Under the pieces are notes generated by a model, which made no database searches, was not told the origin of the DNA, and saw only the letters and a program-made list of their open reading frames with translations. Source: Amorphochlora amoebiformis (taxonomy: Eukaryota > Cercozoa > Chlorarachniophyceae). Taken from it: DNA of 64,000 bases. Location of the stretch: NCBI GenBank assembly GCA_054601695.1, contig BAAHQB010000014.1, forward strand, positions 186,001 to 250,000. Direction: 5' to 3'. Shown in pieces: positions 62,260 to 64,000 of the stretch. The translations under genes and the position numbers were made by a program. Within the stretch, counting starts at the first letter, position 1. Each line of letters begins with the position of its first letter.

Positions 62260-62524
62260 ATCCCGGAATTTAATCGACCCCCCTGAAACTCAGAAATCCC
62301 GGGATTAACCCTATGAATCAAGGGATTCACCGCGCCTACTCCGGGATTAATCACACTTATCCCGGGATTAATATTCATCCTGGGATTAACACCCTGAATC
62401 CCGGAAATCCGGGAAATTTGGGGAATCCTGGGAATCGTGGGAACCACGGGAATCGTGGGAATCCCGGTAATCCCGGGGTTTAAGGGTACCACGGGTGTTG
62501 TTAGGCTTGATGTACTTCGTGCCT
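62203..62524 (-). CDS. possible exon with Asn-Pro-Gly-Ile repeats
   Basis: A TCCTAG acceptor at about 62525 is followed on the minus strand by 106 sense codons and a TAA. The peptide is low in complexity, with repeats of NPGI and related PGI/IPTIP units, because the DNA itself is a degenerate repeat of AATCCCGGGATT. It is the longest unbroken non-microsatellite frame in the window. No start exon is visible upstream, where the sequence is TA, GA and A tracts. It could simply be a GC-richer palindromic minisatellite open by chance. Confidence 0.3.
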
Positions 62525-62540
62525 AGGAGAGTATATATCC

Positions 62541-62617
<77 letters not shown>

Positions 62618-62672
62618 CGTAAATATCATCCCCAAAAAAGTCAAAACGTCAGGAATTGAGGCATATATATAT

Positions 62673-62704
<32 letters not shown>

Positions 62705-62715
62705 AGAATATATAA

Positions 62716-62759
<44 letters not shown>

Positions 62760-62762
<3 letters not shown>

Positions 62763-63089
62763 GAGAGAGCGAGCGAGAGAGAGAGAGCGCGAGAGAGAGA
62801 GAGAGTGAGAGCGAGAGCCAGAGAGAGAGAGAGAGGAAGAGAGGGAGAACGAGAGAGCGAGAGAGAGAGAGAGCGAGAGAGCGAGAGAGCGAGAGCGAGA
62901 GGAGTAAGAGAGAGAGGAGAGAGAGAGAGGAGAGAGAGAGAGAGCGAGTGTGAGAAAACTAGCGAGGAGAGAGGGAGTGGGAGAAGACAGAGGGGAGACG
63001 AGCACGAAGAAAAATAGAGAAATGAAAGAGAGAGGGAGAGCAAGAAGAAAAAGAGAGAGTCCCTCTCCCTCTCCCCCTACCCTTAAAAA

Positions 63090-63120
<31 letters not shown>

Positions 63121-63315
63121 CACACACCCAAACCCCCCCGACCCCCCCAAAAAAAAAAATAAAAAACAAAAAAAAAAAAATAAAAAACACCCAAAACACA
63201 CACACACACACACACACACTCACACACACACACACACAGAGAGACAGACAGACACATATCGACCCAAAAAACTCGCAAAAAAAAAAAAAAAAAAAAACTA
63301 AATAATAGAAGCGAA
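62760..63315. repeat. GA, A, CA and C tracts upstream of the last gene
   Basis: (GAGC/GAGA)n to about 63055, then mixed C, A and CA tracts. No exon seen. Likely intergenic or promoter sequence for the gene starting at 63316. Confidence 0.7.
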
Positions 63316-63798
63316 ATGATATACCATAACAACCCGACTTCGACCATCTCTCACAGACATGGACGTGGAAGCGAGAGGAGGGGGTTGGGGGGGGGGCTGG
63401 GGCCGAGGGTAAAGAGGCGGGGAGAAGGGCAAGACGCGCTGGGGGGGGGGGGGGAGGGGGGGAGGGGGCGAGCGCGGGGCAAGAGCAGTCTGACGGTGTT
63501 TGGCGATATCGAGGGCGATCTAAGGTGTGTGTATATGCCTTATATTAGCCGAAATATTTGCGAAATTTTTTTCTATGTATATATATATATATATATATAT
63601 ATAAGTATATATATATATGTATGTATGTATATATACTTGCGTATGTATGTGAGTGTCTGTGTGTGTTTGTAGTTTTTTTTCTTTTTTTTTGGGACGGTTG
63701 TGAATCGTGTGGATGAGTCAGGATGACAGTTTGGTTTTTTGTTTTGTTCGTGTGTGTTTGTGTGTTCACTATCTTTCGATGTAAAACATACACACGCC

Positions 63799-63834
<36 letters not shown>

Positions 63835-63965
63835 CAATATAATACATGTAATATATTCTATATCCATATACACATATATTCCTGTGTGTGTGTGTGCGTT
63901 GGTGATTCAATGGTGAAGGATATTTTTTTCCAAGAAAATTCACCTTATTGTATACAGATTTCAGA
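63316..63965 (+). CDS. 5' exon of a Gly/Arg-rich protein, truncated by the window end
   Basis: ATG at 63316 opens a 209-nt exon to 63524, ending at a GTGTGT donor in phase 2. The N-terminus is hydrophilic, then Gly/Arg-rich with runs of GGG encoded by G tracts (63380-63480), then KSSLTVFGDIEGDLR. A 9-nt exon at 63957-63965 (acceptor TACAG, donor GTATAT) fits the phase but is weak. Gly/Arg-rich segments occur in RNA-binding and nucleolar proteins; no domain is visible, so no function is assigned. The poly-G runs could hide small indels that would shift the frame. Confidence 0.45.
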
Positions 63966-64000
63966 GGTATATTTATGAAGTAGCATGATGTGTGTATCTA

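Overview
This is nuclear DNA of an intron-rich eukaryote. Every gene is split by spliceosomal introns (GT-AG, plus two likely GC-AG), many of them packed with (TA)n microsatellite or TTAGGG/CCCTAA telomere-type repeats. TAA, TAG and TGA all end genes, so the code looks standard. A METTL15/RsmH rRNA methyltransferase with a presequence-like N-terminus implies a translating mitochondrion. I cannot name the lineage; a protist or other unicellular eukaryote is my best inference. The long Ile/Tyr, Ser/Leu and Asn/Pro reading frames are translated microsatellite and were not annotated.

I rebuilt genes by hand, joining exon-sized islands by splice sites, reading phase and family motifs. Left to right: (1) a STE/MAP3K-like protein kinase, + strand, 817-13776, about 20 exons, 5' end missing; (2) 40S ribosomal protein S19, - strand, 15616-18490; (3) SUMO, + strand, 18896-19317, sharing a ~405-bp divergent promoter with RPS19; (4) a small PARP/ADP-ribosyltransferase, - strand, 20028-29707; (5) an FHA plus PHD-like zinc-cluster protein, - strand, 29826-39695; (6) METTL15/RsmH, + strand, 40021-52768, 22 exons, divergent from (5); (7) a two-finger C2H2 protein, - strand, 54396-59164; (8) unresolved exon-like segments around 61.3-62.5 kb; (9) the first exon of a Gly/Arg-rich protein, + strand, from 63316, running off the window. 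SUMO, PARP, FHA-PHD and C2H2 proteins are all typical of nuclear signalling or chromatin, but nothing suggests they form one pathway.

The most striking feature is that short segments of exon edges have been copied, usually in direct orientation, into the neighbouring intron, each copy separated by a (TA)n block. Copies of an exon's 3' edge plus donor lie downstream of it; copies of its 5' edge plus acceptor lie upstream. They occur in six of the seven multi-exon genes (all but SUMO), 1 to 9 copies per edge. Some copies keep intact splice sites, others have a mutated donor. Intergenic stretches (13.8-15.3, 18.5-19.7, 39.4-40.2, 53.3-54.0 kb) are almost free of TA arrays, so the expansion is concentrated in introns. 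Telomere-type arrays also sit inside introns, sometimes supplying the splice acceptor, and carry a recurrent ~100-bp element always in the same orientation relative to the repeat.
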